Below, piece by piece: positions 27,012 to 39,617 of a stretch of 64,000 nucleotides of DNA (position 1 is the first letter of the stretch; every line of letters begins with the position of its first letter). The notes under the pieces were generated by a model. That model was given only the letters and a program-made list of their open reading frames with translations, was not told the DNA's origin and ran no database searches. This stretch comes from Halalkalibacter hemicellulosilyticusJCM 9152. Its GTDB lineage: Bacteria > Bacillota > Bacilli > Bacillales > Bacillaceae_D. The stretch spans positions 1 through 64,000 of the forward strand of contig NZ_BAUU01000023.1 in the NCBI RefSeq assembly GCF_000513115.1. Direction: 5' to 3'. A program made the position numbers and the translations under genes.

Positions 27012-28841
27012 ATGCAAATAGTAGGTGTAACGACACAGCATGAAGTGTATGTTGCTTCAAAGACACATAAATTTCGTATGAATGAAATGCTCGTTATCGA
27101 AGATGATTCTCTCTATCAGCCGAAAGGAGAGGTAGTTGAGACCTTTTCTTATAATCGCTATATTCCGATGGGCTTTGATAAAGGTATTGCTGATGACCAA
27201 GTGCTAAAGACGTTAGAGCAAATTGGTTATGATATTGGCTCAGATGATATCCACTTAGCAAAGGCTCGGCTGTTTGAAGAAGCGATTCAACCTATTCAAA
27301 CAGGGGCCCAAGTGAGACACCCTCACTTTGAGGAAATTCAACATTTACTAGTGAAGGCTCAGCCGGAGGATGGGTTAATTCTTGGAGAAGTGAAATCAAC
27401 TGATTTCATTTCAGAGACGTTACCGTCACCGTTAACAGGCTTATTATCAATCCATGATCATCACGGCTTACGTGAACAAAATGGTGTCCCTTTTATCTTT
27501 GATATTCGTTCCATGCAGCAATATCCTCATATTGGCGTATTTGGAGGGTCTGGTTCAGGGAAGTCCTTTGGGTTACGTGTCATGCTTGAGGAATTAATGA
27601 AGCTTCACATTCCTAGTCTTGTCTTCGATCCTCATTTTGAAATGAACTTCGCCGCACAGACAGAAGGGATAGAGGGAAGAAGCTATGAACAAAATTATAC
27701 GGTTGTCCAAATTGGAAAAGATGTCGGTGTAGATTTTTCAGCGCTTACGACTCGAGATGTAGAGCGATTGTTAGCAGCAGCAGGTTCATTAACAGAGTCG
27801 ATGATTAACGTCATCCAATCCATTCATAAACGCAAGGATAGCTACCAGTCATTTAGTGATCGGATCGCCCATTTAGCAGAGGCTCTTGAAATGGGTAAAC
27901 AAAAGGTGGAGGGCTTCTTACATGATGGCGGTATGACAAGAGAAGAAATGGAGCGTTATCAATTATTTAAGCGACTGCTCGATCAATATGGCAGTTTGCC
28001 ACTTGCATCGGTAAAAGGAATTCAATGGCGAGTTCATCGTCTCCACCAAGCGGGGTTGTTCCAGCAAAACATTCGGGCGATTGAAGAAGGAATGTATGCG
28101 GGAAAGCTTGTCGTCGTACAAGGTGCCGTTTGGTTATTACAAGTGTTCTCTAGCTATGTGATTGGAGCACTATATGGGAAGAGAAGAGCGTATCGTGATG
28201 CAAAGCTTCAGCATATGCAAGGAGAGTTCTTCCCGCCTTTTTTAGTCGTAACAGATGAAGCACATAACTTTGCACCAAAAGGGTTTGATGCGCCTGCTAA
28301 ATCAGTCTTGAAAGAAATTGCTCAGGAAGGACGTAAGTATGGAGTCTTTCTTATATTTGCTACACAAAGACCGACATTACTTGATGAGACGATTACGGCA
28401 CAGCTGAATACAAAGTTTGTTTTTCGAACGGTACGTGGAACGGATATCCAAACGATTAAAGAGGAAACCGATTTAACGGCAGAGGAAGGAAAGCGTCTGC
28501 CCTATTTACGATCTGGTGATGCGTTTGTATCATCGGCGATTATGGGACGAACGATGGCAATTCGAATCCGAATGGCTCATTCAACGAGCCCCCATACGCT
28601 GAACCCGTTTGATGAACTTGAGCAAATGAATGCAAAAGGAGTCGATGAGCTTATTTCTGTATTAGATGAGCACCTCCCATTTGCTGAGATGGACATAATG
28701 ACATTATTACCTCATTTAAATACTGCAGCGAAAAAAAGCTGGGATGTACAAGCGTGGAAAAAGGAGCTTGAGCGACTTAGTGAAGACGGCTATATAAAAA
28801 AAGAGAAAACACCTTTTGCAACCATGTACACACGATCTTGA
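27012..28841 (+). CDS. herA: HerA-like DNA translocase/helicase ATPase
   Basis: A 609-residue FtsK/HerA-type ATPase. Walker A is GGSGSGKS (residues 178-185) and Walker B FLVVTDEAHNFAP (Asp415, Glu416); APAKSVLKEIAQEGRKYG and ATQRPTLLDETI are typical of HerA. It lies 12 bases behind nurA with AAGGAGG before ATG, matching the archaeal and thermophile HerA-NurA pairing in DNA end processing. It is not found at this position in B. subtilis. A defence role is known for some other HerA pairings (HerA with Sir2 or DUF4297), but here the partner is NurA, so repair is the simpler reading. Confidence 0.88.
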   Translation: MQIVGVTTQHEVYVASKTHKFRMNEMLVIEDDSLYQPKGEVVETFSYNRYIPMGFDKGIADDQVLKTLEQIGYDIGSDDIHLAKARLFEEAIQPIQTGAQVRHPHFEEIQHLLVKAQPEDGLILGEVKSTDFISETLPSPLTGLLSIHDHHGLREQNGVPFIFDIRSMQQYPHIGVFGGSGSGKSFGLRVMLEELMKLHIPSLVFDPHFEMNFAAQTEGIEGRSYEQNYTVVQIGKDVGVDFSALTTRDVERLLAAAGSLTESMINVIQSIHKRKDSYQSFSDRIAHLAEALEMGKQKVEGFLHDGGMTREEMERYQLFKRLLDQYGSLPLASVKGIQWRVHRLHQAGLFQQNIRAIEEGMYAGKLVVVQGAVWLLQVFSSYVIGALYGKRRAYRDAKLQHMQGEFFPPFLVVTDEAHNFAPKGFDAPAKSVLKEIAQEGRKYGVFLIFATQRPTLLDETITAQLNTKFVFRTVRGTDIQTIKEETDLTAEEGKRLPYLRSGDAFVSSAIMGRTMAIRIRMAHSTSPHTLNPFDELEQMNAKGVDELISVLDEHLPFAEMDIMTLLPHLNTAAKKSWDVQAWKKELERLSEDGYIKKEKTPFATMYTRS

Positions 28842-28866
28842 CGACACAGCGTAAATTCGGTATATT
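28838..28866 (+). promoter_or_regulatory. Sigma-A promoter of the metG T-box leader
   Basis: TTGACG (28838-28843), a 17-base spacer and TATATT (28861-28866), overlapping the last codon and stop of herA. It would start the T-box RNA near 28873. Confidence 0.6.
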
Positions 28867-28879
28867 TTGGTTATACTAT

Positions 28880-31185
<2,306 letters not shown>

Positions 31186-31209
31186 AGTATAAAGGCTATA
31201 GTATGATGA

Positions 31210-31251
31210 AGGGCACTGAAAAAGTTTGGTTACCGCTTTTTCGGTGTCCTC
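31210..31251 (+). repeat. Solo R2-end hairpin between metG and tatD
   Basis: AGGGCACTGAAAAAGTTTGG and CCGCTTTTTCGGTGTCCTC form a 15-base stem of the same type as the terminal repeats of R2. Its T-rich 3' arm could also end metG transcription. Confidence 0.55.
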
Positions 31252-31314
31252 GTATGTTGCTCTTTATTTAAGCTTTATGATACTCGAATATTATTACGTA
31301 CTAGGAGAATGAAA

Positions 31315-32085
31315 ATGTTATTTGATACTCATGTACATTTAAATGCTGATCAATTTGAAGAGGATTTAGACGAAGTTATAAAGAGAGCAGAGGCTGCTGG
31401 CGTTAAGAATATGGTTGTGGTTGGGTTCGATGAAAAGACGATCAAAAGAGCGCTAGAACTGGTCGATACTTATGAATGGATGTACGCCGCAGTTGGTTGG
31501 CATCCTGTTGATGCGATCGAGATGACCGATGCACATTTAAAATGGCTCGAGGAGCTTTCATCTCATCCGAAAGTCGTCGCTCTCGGTGAAATGGGACTTG
31601 ACTATCATTGGGAAAAGTCACCAAAAGAGGTACAAAAGGATGTATTTCGCAAGCAGATCGCATTAGCGAAACGGGTCAAATTACCTATTATTATTCATAA
31701 TCGTGATGCAGATCAAGATATTGTTAATATATTGAAAGAAGAAAATGCCTCCGAGGTCGGTGGTATTATGCATTGCTTCGGTGGTAGTGTAGAAATTGCG
31801 GAACAGTGTATGAACATGAACTTCTATATTTCATTAGGAGGACCTGTGACATTTAAGAATGCAAAACGACCGAAACAGGTTGCAAAAGCGATTCCTTTAG
31901 AGCGGTTATTAATTGAAACTGATTGTCCATATTTAGCTCCTCATCCAAATCGTGGGAAGCGTAATGAGCCTGCATATGTCCGCCTCGTTGCTGAGCAAAT
32001 CGCTCAGTTAAAAGAGATGGATTTGGAAGAAATTATGAAGGTGACAACAGCTAATGCAAAAGAAATTTTCAACATAAAACCCTAA
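31315..32085 (+). CDS. tatD: TatD-family metal-dependent DNase (YabD)
   Basis: A 256-residue TIM-barrel metallohydrolase with DNase activity in studied members. Metal ligands are visible in FDTHVHL (N-terminus), GEMGLDYHW, IIIHNRDA, MHCFGGS and LIETDCPYLAPHP. ATG at 31315 is chosen over ATG at 31309 because TAGGAG (31302-31307) is then seven bases away and the product starts MLFDTHVHL as in B. subtilis. Confidence 0.95.
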   Translation: MLFDTHVHLNADQFEEDLDEVIKRAEAAGVKNMVVVGFDEKTIKRALELVDTYEWMYAAVGWHPVDAIEMTDAHLKWLEELSSHPKVVALGEMGLDYHWEKSPKEVQKDVFRKQIALAKRVKLPIIIHNRDADQDIVNILKEENASEVGGIMHCFGGSVEIAEQCMNMNFYISLGGPVTFKNAKRPKQVAKAIPLERLLIETDCPYLAPHPNRGKRNEPAYVRLVAEQIAQLKEMDLEEIMKVTTANAKEIFNIKP

Positions 32086-32249
32086 CAATTATTGGAGATG
32101 CTTGTAAGTTTGTGTCAAATGATCAATCGTTTCGAATTGGTTCTACACCGTGGTGTCATTGCATAAATTGGACTTGTCGATAAGTTTTTGTTTTCTTTTG
32201 GGACACCTTCATAGATAATAAGGGAGATGTGTCAATCAAAAACAATCAG

Positions 32250-32279
32250 TTGACAAAGAGGAGGTACAGTGTTTATAAT
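32250..32279 (+). promoter_or_regulatory. Sigma-A promoter of yabE
   Basis: TTGACA (32250-32255), an 18-base spacer and a perfect TATAAT (32274-32279), 30 bases upstream of the yabE start. Confidence 0.7.
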
Positions 32280-32308
32280 TCGGACGATACCAAAGAGGAG
32301 GGCATATC

Positions 32309-33532
32309 ATGGATTTAAACAGGATAAAGTTTCTTCCCAAGAAGCTATTAGGGAAGAAGACGATTATATCCTCGATTAGTCTAATACTCTTCGTAAGTTT
32401 GATCACATACGCTGTATACGAAACGACAAAAGCAACGGTAACCGTTATGATTGATGGTGAAGAAACCGTTGTTGAGACACACGCTAATACAGTCGCAGAT
32501 CTGTTAGAAGAGTATGAGTGGGAAGTCCAATCATATGATCATATTGAACCTAGTGTCGATACAGAGATAGAGAATGAAATGACAATCACCTGGGAGCAAG
32601 CGAAGCAAGTTTTCACGATGATTGATGGTCAAGAGGATGCAGTATGGACGACGTCAAAGACGGTCCAAGAACTAATAGACGAGTTAGAAATTGAATACAA
32701 AGAACACGATGTAGTAGAGCCTGAATTAAGTGCAGCAATTGAAGAGCAAATGGAGTTAATCTATGAATCTGCTTTTCAAGTTGAACTAATTAGTGACGGT
32801 GAGCAACATGAGATTTGGACAACTTCGACGACTGTCGCTGACTTTTTAGAGAGAGAAGAAGTAACGTTAGATGAACTGGATCGAGTAGAGCCAGACTTAG
32901 ATGAACGATTAGAAGAGGAAACATCGATTCAAGTCGTACGTGTAGAAAAAGTCACCGATGTGGTGGAAGAAACAATTGACTTTGCAACAGTTACTCGTAA
33001 GGATGATGACTTACTTTCAGGAAGTGAGGAAGTCGTACAATCGGGTGAGGATGGTAAGGTCGAAAAGCATTATGAGGTTATCCTTGAAGATGGTGAAGAA
33101 GTATCTCGTGAACTTGTGAAAGAGGAAACGGTTAAGGAAAGCTCAGATCGAATTGTTGCTGTTGGAACAAAGGAGCCTGCTCCGACACCTTCAAGAAGTC
33201 AATCTACAACGAGTAGTAGTGATAGTACATCGACATCTAGTGGTACAACGCTGACGGTGGAATCTACTGCGTATACGGCAAATTGTAGTGGATGTAGTGG
33301 AGTAACGGCAACCGGTATTAATTTAAATAATAACCGGAATATGAAGGTGATTGCTGTTGATCCGAATGTCATTCCACTCGGTTCAAAAGTGTATGTAGAA
33401 GGGTATGGAACGGCTGTTGCCGGTGATACAGGTGGTGCAATTGTTGGTAATAAGATTGATGTGCATATGCCAACGAAAGCAGATGCCCACAGTTGGGGTA
33501 CTAGAACGGTTGAGATTAAGATATTAGATTAA
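32309..33532 (+). CDS. yabE: YabE: G5 and 3D domain cell-wall protein (resuscitation-promoting-factor-like)
   Basis: A 407-residue exported or membrane-anchored protein. Residues 20-42 form one membrane segment; three DUF348 repeats follow (TVTVMIDGEETVVETHANTV and two related copies), then a G5 domain (about 215-285), a Ser/Thr-rich linker (TSSSDSTSTSSGTT) and the C-terminal 3D domain with Asp residues in VDPNVIPLG, AGDTGGAI and IDVHM. The 3D domain is shared with lytic transglycosylase-like MltA and Sps/Rpf-type wall hydrolases, so cell-wall remodelling is likely. The linker is expanded compared with most copies I recall. GAGGAGGG precedes ATG. Confidence 0.92.
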   Translation: MDLNRIKFLPKKLLGKKTIISSISLILFVSLITYAVYETTKATVTVMIDGEETVVETHANTVADLLEEYEWEVQSYDHIEPSVDTEIENEMTITWEQAKQVFTMIDGQEDAVWTTSKTVQELIDELEIEYKEHDVVEPELSAAIEEQMELIYESAFQVELISDGEQHEIWTTSTTVADFLEREEVTLDELDRVEPDLDERLEEETSIQVVRVEKVTDVVEETIDFATVTRKDDDLLSGSEEVVQSGEDGKVEKHYEVILEDGEEVSRELVKEETVKESSDRIVAVGTKEPAPTPSRSQSTTSSSDSTSTSSGTTLTVESTAYTANCSGCSGVTATGINLNNNRNMKVIAVDPNVIPLGSKVYVEGYGTAVAGDTGGAIVGNKIDVHMPTKADAHSWGTRTVEIKILD

Positions 33533-33542
33533 TAAATTGGTT

Positions 33543-33576
33543 AGACACAGAGTTGCGTTGTGACTCTGTGTCTTTT
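33543..33576 (+). terminator. Terminator after yabE
   Basis: AGACACAGAGT (33543-33553) pairs with ACTCTGTGTCT (33563-33573), followed by TTTG. Confidence 0.8.
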
Positions 33577-33743
33577 GTTATAAGATAAAAAAGTGTAAAT
33601 GGCTGGCTAGTTTAGGATGGGGGCGGTAAGAGGCTGATTGAGCCTCACTGACTCTATTTCAGTTTTAGAACGAAAAGACTCTTCATGTTTCATATGAGTT
33701 GGATGTAGAAGATAGCTAACAAAGAGTGATTAAGGAGAAGGAA

Positions 33744-35176
<1,433 letters not shown>

Positions 35177-35225
35177 CACCTTCTCCCTTTTCACAACATA
35201 GGGTAAGTGGAGAGGGGGCGTGGTT

Positions 35226-36104
35226 ATGAAGCTTAATAAAGGGGATCTCGTCACTCGACTGTCTTATAATCGAGATCTATTATTTCGAATATCTGAGATT
35301 CGTTCGACGGTTGTTGAACTTGTAGGTGAGGATATGCGTTTATTAGCGGATGCGCCAATAGAAGACCTTGTGCTTGTTTCAGAAGAAGAACGAACGAAAA
35401 TGCTTCAAAAGGCGAAAGAGGTTGAAGAAAGTTCTTATCATCTTTTTCGACAAGATGCTAAGCTATTAAAGCAACGTGGTGAATATGAAGTCACGTCTGG
35501 ATATGCTAGCGATATTAATTTTTTTGAATTGCGTGGACGTGTACTTCATATAGATGGTGATAGTCTGTATTTAAAAAAGTGCACAGCTTTGTATGAAAAG
35601 CTTGGTGTACCTGTTTATGGCGTCCACCTACATGAGAAGGAGATGCCGGAACAAATAGGGTCATTGATCGAGATAGTCCAGCCCGATATTATTGTTGTTA
35701 CTGGTCATGATGCGTATTTAAAGTCTAGGGGCAATAAGGATGATATGCGGTCATATCGTCATACGAAATATTTTGCGGAGTGCGTTCGGATTGCAAGGAG
35801 TTATACGTGGCATCGGGATGACCTTGTGATTTTTGCTGGAGCATGTCAATCGCACTTTGAAACGCTTATTAAAGCAGGGGCTAATTTTGCTAGCTCACCA
35901 GAACGAGTGAATATTCACGCGCTAGATCCTGTGTATATCGCTTCTCGCATTAGCTTAACGTCCTTCATGGATCGGATTCATTTAACTGAGATTTTGCGAA
36001 ATACGATAACAGGTGAAAGAGGACTAGGAGGCATTGAAACAAAAGGTGTCATGAGGCGCGGGATGCCTTTAAAAGAAGGTTATAATCGCATATATAGAGA
36101 GTAA
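35226..36104 (+). CDS. yabG: Sporulation-specific cysteine protease YabG
   Basis: A 292-residue protease that processes spore-coat proteins (such as SafA and SpoIVA) in the mother cell. TGHDAYLKSRGNKDD, VIFAGACQSHFETLI (with the conserved Cys) and GANFASSPERVNIHALDPVYI are hallmark segments. ATG at 35226 has GAGAGGGGG seven bases upstream; the GTG at 35220 sits too close to it. It is sigma-K-dependent in B. subtilis; I did not find a convincing promoter here. Confidence 0.94.
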   Translation: MKLNKGDLVTRLSYNRDLLFRISEIRSTVVELVGEDMRLLADAPIEDLVLVSEEERTKMLQKAKEVEESSYHLFRQDAKLLKQRGEYEVTSGYASDINFFELRGRVLHIDGDSLYLKKCTALYEKLGVPVYGVHLHEKEMPEQIGSLIEIVQPDIIVVTGHDAYLKSRGNKDDMRSYRHTKYFAECVRIARSYTWHRDDLVIFAGACQSHFETLIKAGANFASSPERVNIHALDPVYIASRISLTSFMDRIHLTEILRNTITGERGLGGIETKGVMRRGMPLKEGYNRIYRE

Positions 36105-36185
36105 TCATGATGGCTGAATAAATAGTCGATCATTGAGACTATCGAAAAAAGGTAAAAAACTAACTATACACATAGTGTAAAAAGA

Positions 36186-36227
36186 AATAGTCGACCTGTA
36201 TGTTCATATTCATGCAGTCGACTATTT
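36186..36227 (+). terminator. Terminator after yabG
   Basis: AAATAGTCGAC and GTCGACTATTT form a stem (36186-36227) followed by a T-rich tail. Confidence 0.7.
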
Positions 36228-36304
36228 TATACATATTTTTTTAATTTTTTTCACATACTAGCGGAGAGTTATGAAAAATGTGTGAAGCAAAACGAGTAAA
36301 AGCA

Positions 36305-36334
36305 TTGACAGAGGAGTTGAACCCTTGTTATAAT
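36305..36334 (+). promoter_or_regulatory. Upstream sigma-A promoter of veg
   Basis: TTGACA (36305-36310), an 18-base spacer and TATAAT (36329-36334): a consensus promoter just upstream of the second one. Confidence 0.65.
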
Positions 36335-36345
36335 TTTACGTTTGC

Positions 36346-36374
36346 TTGACTTGTTGTGTTGGTTGTGGTATGAT
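36346..36374 (+). promoter_or_regulatory. Downstream sigma-A promoter of veg
   Basis: TTGACT (36346-36351), a 17-base spacer with TGTGG before the -10, and TATGAT (36369-36374). It is in the position of the strong vegetative promoter known from B. subtilis. Confidence 0.75.
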
Positions 36375-36400
36375 AACTATACAGTGAGGTGGGTGTTCGA

Positions 36401-36667
36401 ATGCCAAAAACGTTGGTTGATATTAAACGCACATTAGATGCTAATGTTGGAAAGCGCATTACAATTAAGGCGAATGGTGGTCGTAAGAAGACATCAGAAC
36501 GTTCAGGTTTGCTTGAGGAGACGTATCCTTCTGTTTTTATCGTGAAGTTAGATGAACAGCAAAATGCTTTTGAACGCGTGTCTTATAGCTATGCTGATAT
36601 TTTGACCGAATCAGTAGAATTGTTATTATGTGAAGAGGGTTCTGAATTAACGGCTCTGAAAGCATAA
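36401..36667 (+). CDS. veg: Veg protein
   Basis: An 88-residue small cytoplasmic protein linked in B. subtilis to biofilm matrix gene expression through Sin[21 protein letters not shown] and [19 protein letters not shown] are near-invariant. The frame begins at GTG 36389, but ATG at 36401 matches the family N-terminus (MPKTLVDIK). Two tandem sigma-A promoters lie upstream and a terminator at 36691-36724. Confidence 0.95.
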   Translation: MPKTLVDIKRTLDANVGKRITIKANGGRKKTSERSGLLEETYPSVFIVKLDEQQNAFERVSYSYADILTESVELLLCEEGSELTALKA

Positions 36668-36690
36668 GGTGTATATGATAGTGCCAAGAG

Positions 36691-36730
36691 GATGCTTACC
36701 TAATGGATAGATTAGGTGGGCATCTTCTTG
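36691..36730 (+). terminator. Terminator after veg
   Basis: GATGCTTACCTAAT (36691-36704) pairs with ATTAGGTGGGCATC (36711-36724), followed by TTCTTG. Confidence 0.75.
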
Positions 36731-36750
36731 TGTATCATGGCACATAATAA

Positions 36751-36892
36751 GGATGCTGGGACATAACAAAAGTGTTTAGATGAGAATCCGAATTTCTAGA
36801 GAACGTAGCGAAGTATATTTCAGGAGCGGTTCATGTGCTTCACTATGTGTTTATTCGGTTTTCATTTATTAAAATACTTTTATCCTAGCCTC
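36751..36892 (+). repeat. Intergenic repeat R1, uninterrupted copy
   Basis: Starts GATGCTGGGACATAACAAAA and ends AAAATACTTTTATCCTAGCCTC, so its ends are inverted repeats; the middle includes GAGAACGTAGCGAAGTATAT. It acts as the empty-site reference for the interrupted copy at 7193-7547. It lies between veg and sspF. Confidence 0.7.
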
Positions 36893-36924
36893 AATTTATC
36901 TTCTGGATAAGGAGTTGTTAAGGC

Positions 36925-37101
36925 ATGAGTAGACGTCGTGGTGTCATGTCAGATCAATTTAAGGAAGAGCTTGCCAAGGAATTAGGTTTTTATGATACAG
37001 TCCAAAAGGAAGGCTGGGGTGGCATAAGAGCCAGAGATGCAGGTAATATGGTGAAGCGTGCGATTGAAATAGCTGAACAACAACTAGCTCAGAAGAAATA
37101 A
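36925..37101 (+). CDS. sspF: Small acid-soluble spore protein SspF (alpha/beta-type family)
   Basis: A 58-residue spore protein expected to bind [23 protein letters not shown] and [20 protein letters not shown] match SspF, including the conserved [16 protein letters not shown] core of the family. AAGGAG (36908-36913) is about 11 bases before ATG. Followed by a strong terminator. Confidence 0.95.
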   Translation: MSRRRGVMSDQFKEELAKELGFYDTVQKEGWGGIRARDAGNMVKRAIEIAEQQLAQKK

Positions 37102-37109
37102 CAGCAAAG

Positions 37110-37159
37110 GCACCTCTAGAAAGAAACGAAAATGTTTCTAGAGGTGTCTTCTTTTTTTA
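37110..37159 (+). terminator. Terminator after sspF
   Basis: GCACCTCTAGAAA (37110-37122) pairs with TTTCTAGAGGTG (37135-37146), followed by TCTTCTTTTTTT. Confidence 0.85.
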
Positions 37160-37255
37160 AAAGGTAAGAAAAGTTGAAATGATAACCATTTGACTTCATT
37201 AAGGAATTATACGATGATAAGTGTATCTTGTATGCTAACAAGGAGGTGAATATAG

Positions 37256-37615
37256 ATGTTAGTTGAATCATTTCAGGACATCATTCCACTGTTGCTCTCA
37301 ATGAGTATCTTTTTGACTGTTGCAAGCTATAAAGTACTTCAGTATATGGAACGGTCCTTAATGATTAAGCAACGCATGTTAACGAAAAGTAGTTTATATT
37401 CGTTTGATGTGTTCGTGCCAAGTCAAATAGATCCTATCGGCCCAATGCAACGTCGTCAAACGTGGCTAACTTGTTTGACAAAACGAAAGGAATCTCCTGA
37501 AGATGATGGTGACTATGTAAACTCTTCGTTTATGAATGAAATCATACGAGGAGGATTTATATGGAACGATCATCTATATTCACGTCATCATATAAAAGGA
37601 TTTATATCATACTAG
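37256..37615 (+). CDS. Small membrane protein upstream of yidC, unknown function
   Basis: A 119-residue protein with one predicted membrane helix (LLLSMSIFLTVASYKVL, about residues 12-28), then a basic cytoplasmic-type region (KQRMLTKSS, RRQTWL). AAGGAGGTG precedes ATG at 37256, a near-ideal site. Its last 18 codons overlap the start of the yidC-like gene, so the two are cotranscribed and probably coupled. I do not recognise the family. The overlap C-terminus is less certain than the start. Confidence 0.65.
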   Translation: MLVESFQDIIPLLLSMSIFLTVASYKVLQYMERSLMIKQRMLTKSSLYSFDVFVPSQIDPIGPMQRRQTWLTCLTKRKESPEDDGDYVNSSFMNEIIRGGFIWNDHLYSRHHIKGFISY

Positions 37616-38385
37616 TCATTATTGGCTTATTCATGATTTTAAGTGGATGTCAGGCTACGACAGAACCGATTAACGCGGAAACGACGGGAGTCTTTAATCA
37701 TTACGTTGTGTACCCTTTTTCTTATTTAATAAAATCGATAGCGATGCTTTTTAATGGGAATTACGGCTTATCGCTTGTGCTAGTAACGTTATTGGTTCGT
37801 ATCGCTCTTATGCCACTTATGCTAAAGCAATACAAAAATCAATTGACGATGCGTGAGAAAATGAGTGTGATTCAGCCAGAAATGAAGGAGCTGCAAGAAA
37901 AGTTTAAGGATAAAAATGACCCGGAAAATCAGAAGCAATTTCAAAAGGAAATGATGGAGCTTTATACGAAGCATCAATTTAATCCAATTGCCTCGATTGG
38001 ATGTTTGCCAATGTTGATCCAGTTCCCGATATTAATTGGATTTTATTATGCCATTATGAGGACACCGGAAATAGCTGAGCACTCTTTTCTTTGGTTCAAT
38101 CTAGGCGAAACCGATTTTATTTTACCGTTCCTTGCGGCTTTTGTTTATTTAATTCAATTTAAGGTTTCACAAATGGGAATGGAAACGCAGCAGTCAAAGC
38201 AGTTTGCTGTTATTGGATATATAGCGCCTGTTTTAATGGGAGTGTTTTCATTTACGGTACCAGCAGCACTTCCGCTATATTGGACGGTAGGGGGCTTGTT
38301 TTTAATTGTTCAAAGTCTGCTTTCAAAGGCGATTTATAAGTCTAAACCGACTCAGTCTACTCATGAGGTCGTTAGTGAAAAGTAA
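37561..38385 (+). CDS. yidC: YidC/Oxa1-family membrane protein insertase (lipoprotein)
   Basis: A 274-residue insertase that helps fold or insert membrane proteins, with a lipoprotein signal ending LSGC (Cys30). GLSLVLVTLLVRIALMPLML, KQFQKEMMELYTKHQFNPIA and CLPMLIQFPILIGFYYAI are family signatures, with Arg in the second helix matching the conserved hydrophilic groove Arg. Firmicutes usually have two paralogues (SpoIIIJ and YqjG type); which one this is cannot be told from the sequence alone. Its place between sspF and ispE differs from B. subtilis. CGAGGAGG precedes ATG. Confidence 0.92.
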   Translation: MERSSIFTSSYKRIYIILVIIGLFMILSGCQATTEPINAETTGVFNHYVVYPFSYLIKSIAMLFNGNYGLSLVLVTLLVRIALMPLMLKQYKNQLTMREKMSVIQPEMKELQEKFKDKNDPENQKQFQKEMMELYTKHQFNPIASIGCLPMLIQFPILIGFYYAIMRTPEIAEHSFLWFNLGETDFILPFLAAFVYLIQFKVSQMGMETQQSKQFAVIGYIAPVLMGVFSFTVPAALPLYWTVGGLFLIVQSLLSKAIYKSKPTQSTHEVVSEK

Positions 38386-38389
38386 CGTT

Positions 38390-38432
38390 GTTATCCGGAT
38401 TAGCACAGCCGTGCATAAATCCGGATTTTTTT
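38390..38432 (+). terminator. Terminator after yidC
   Basis: ATCCGGATTAGCAC and GTGCATAAATCCGGAT form a stem (38393-38426), followed by TTTTTT. Confidence 0.8.
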
Positions 38433-38456
38433 AAGGATCATTTGAGGAAGGAAATG

Positions 38457-38620
38457 TGAGAAGAACTGAAGAAGAGAGTGGAACCATTCAATGGAGAGCG
38501 TTGGCTTCGCTCGTTACGCGTTTTTCTAAATGAACCCCACTTTCATAAAACGTAAACCTGTTGTAACGGCTCCAGACAACGCTAATAAGAAAGAACGCTA
38601 CCGTGGTTTTTCTTATAAAA
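38457..38620 (+). repeat. Intergenic repeat R2, promoter-proximal form
   Basis: Contains GCGTTGGCTTCGCTCGTTAC, a stem-loop with loop GAACCCCACT, GTTGTAACGGCTCCAGACAA and the right-end hairpin AAGAAAGAACGC/GTTTTTCTT. Same orientation as 23655-23850, here about 75 bases before ispE. Confidence 0.65.
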
Positions 38621-38695
38621 ATGATTAGGCTGTGGTATGATGTTTAGACTAATGATAAAATAACGTAAGCAAAAGGAATATAGAAGGTGACTAGA

Positions 38696-39562
38696 TTGAA
38701 ATGTTCGGTGAAAGCTCCTGCGAAAATTAACTTATCGCTTGATGCGGTAAAAAAACGTGAAGATGGATATCATGAAGTAGAGATGATTATGACAATGGTG
38801 GATTTAGCCGACCGCATTGATCTCACCTTAACGGAGAGTGGCAACATCAAGGTGGAGGTATCAGAAGGCTTTGTGCCAAATGATCATCGTAATTTAGCTT
38901 ATAAAGCGGCTGAATTGCTAAAGGAACGTTTTGATGTTCGTCTAGGTGTTGATATATACATAACAAAATGTATTCCCGTAGCCGCTGGTTTAGCTGGTGG
39001 TAGTAGTGATGCGGCTGCAACGTTAAAAGGTCTTAATAGACTGTGGAAATTAGGGTTAAGTCTAGATGAATTGGCAGAATTGGGAGCGGAAATTGGCTCG
39101 GATGTTTCGTTTTGTGTTTATGGGGGCACGGCATTGGCGACAGGAAGAGGAGAAGTTATTCAATCGATACCATCTCCACCCTCATGTTGGGTCATTTTGG
39201 CGAAACCGCCGATTGGTGTATCGACGGCTGATGTGTACAAGCGGTTAGATTTACGTCATGTAGAGCATGCGCCAACAACGGAAATGCTAAAAGCCATTGA
39301 ACAGCAAGATTTTAAAGCGATATGTCATAATCTTCACAACGTATTAGAGTCAGTTACATTAGATTTGTATCCTGAAGTGAGAAGGATTAAGGAGCAAATG
39401 GCACGCTTTGGGGCGGATGGAGTACTGATGAGCGGAAGTGGACCAACTGTTTTTGGACTTGTTGAGCATGAGTCACGTATGCATAGAATTTATAACGGTT
39501 TACGCGGCTTTTGTCACGATGTTTATGCTGTTCGGTTAATTCGTTCAACGAGCTCTTGCTAA
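38696..39562 (+). CDS. ispE: 4-diphosphocytidyl-2-C-methyl-D-erythritol kinase
   Basis: A 288-residue GHMP kinase of the MEP isoprenoid pathway. [25 protein letters not shown] at the start, the ATP loop [15 protein letters not shown] and [11 protein letters not shown] are intact. TTG at 38696 follows GAAGGTGA by six bases and gives [15 protein letters not shown] as in the family; the frame also has GTG at 38687 with poor spacing. purR follows in 55 bases. Confidence 0.95.
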   Translation: MKCSVKAPAKINLSLDAVKKREDGYHEVEMIMTMVDLADRIDLTLTESGNIKVEVSEGFVPNDHRNLAYKAAELLKERFDVRLGVDIYITKCIPVAAGLAGGSSDAAATLKGLNRLWKLGLSLDELAELGAEIGSDVSFCVYGGTALATGRGEVIQSIPSPPSCWVILAKPPIGVSTADVYKRLDLRHVEHAPTTEMLKAIEQQDFKAICHNLHNVLESVTLDLYPEVRRIKEQMARFGADGVLMSGSGPTVFGLVEHESRMHRIYNGLRGFCHDVYAVRLIRSTSSC

Positions 39563-39617
39563 AAGCCGGACAAAAGTGTTATGTTTATAAAAAATATTCG
39601 GTTTTGGTGGAGGTAGC

